Shown: positions 63,800-64,000 of the stretch, piece by piece | Layout of the letters: every line of letters starts with the position of its first letter | How positions within the stretch are numbered: the stretch's first letter is position 1 | From: Maribacter litopenaei | GTDB lineage: Bacteria; Bacteroidota; Bacteroidia; Flavobacteriales; Flavobacteriaceae | Direction: 5' to 3' | NCBI RefSeq assembly: GCF_025244665.1 | Contig: NZ_CP104205.1 | Coordinates: 1,919,001 to 1,983,000 of the forward strand | DNA: 64,000 bases | Translations under genes and position numbers: made by a program | The notes under the pieces: generated by a model | What the model was told of the DNA's origin: nothing | Database searches by the model: none | The model's input: the letters and a program-made list of their open reading frames with translations, nothing else

Positions 63800-64000
<201 letters not shown>

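Overview
The window looks like chromosomal DNA of a marine member of the Flavobacteriaceae (Bacteroidota). The evidence is a short RpoD of about 287 residues, promoters of the TTTG / TAnnTTTG type (for example in front of rplS), a long-form Gap dehydrogenase of 482 residues, a monomeric-type isocitrate dehydrogenase start, DUF6155 and other families typical of this group, and REP-like repeats carrying a TGAGCG..GTCGAAG core. No tRNA, rRNA, CRISPR array, insertion sequence or prophage was recognised.

Layout. 0-10 kb: PAP2 phosphatase, M20 amidohydrolase, glycosyltransferase, membrane alpha/beta hydrolase, RadD-like helicase, 2-hydroxyacid dehydrogenase, DUF6155 and rpoD. 10.1-19.8 kb (minus strand): a tightly coupled six-gene operon of hybrid histidine kinase, lone receiver, HEAT-repeat membrane protein, GT2 synthase, LtaS/BcsG-like phosphotransferase with TPRs, and a TPR plus YaiO-type outer-membrane barrel. 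It reads as a synthesis, decoration and export machine for an envelope polysaccharide and is the best candidate for an undescribed system. 19.9-28.8 kb: housekeeping genes (M19 dipeptidase, cysE-cysteine synthase, corA, truA). 28.9-31.7 kb: an AAA+ ATPase / VWA pair. 31.7-36.2 kb: REP-like repeats, DUF1853, then an AT-rich restriction-modification module (XRE-fused C5 methyltransferase and HNH endonuclease) framed by inverted repeats and an attC-like element. 36.4-41.5 kb: pirin, secreted ADP-ribosylglycohydrolase and nucleoside-hydrolase-like lipoproteins. 41.7-57.7 kb: SET protein, DinB, NhaP antiporter, ligA, prmC, ribD, dnaA, mltG, dapF. 57.8-64 kb: htrA, gap, trmD, rplS, a possible structured RNA and the start of icd.

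The dominant oddity is that about 30 genes, including essential ones (rpoD, ligA, dnaA, truA, rplS), are interrupted. I place 45 of roughly 49 interruptions at one short motif: where the protein family demands CCAGA (or TCTGG on the other strand; CCAGT twice) the sequence has CCGAGA, CCGA or a close variant. Undoing each change restores full-length genes with correct reading-frame arithmetic. I therefore annotate these as intact genes with sequence-level disruptions, probably systematic sequencing errors at a modified motif, not as pseudogenes. No interruption was found between about 27.7 and 41.8 kb.
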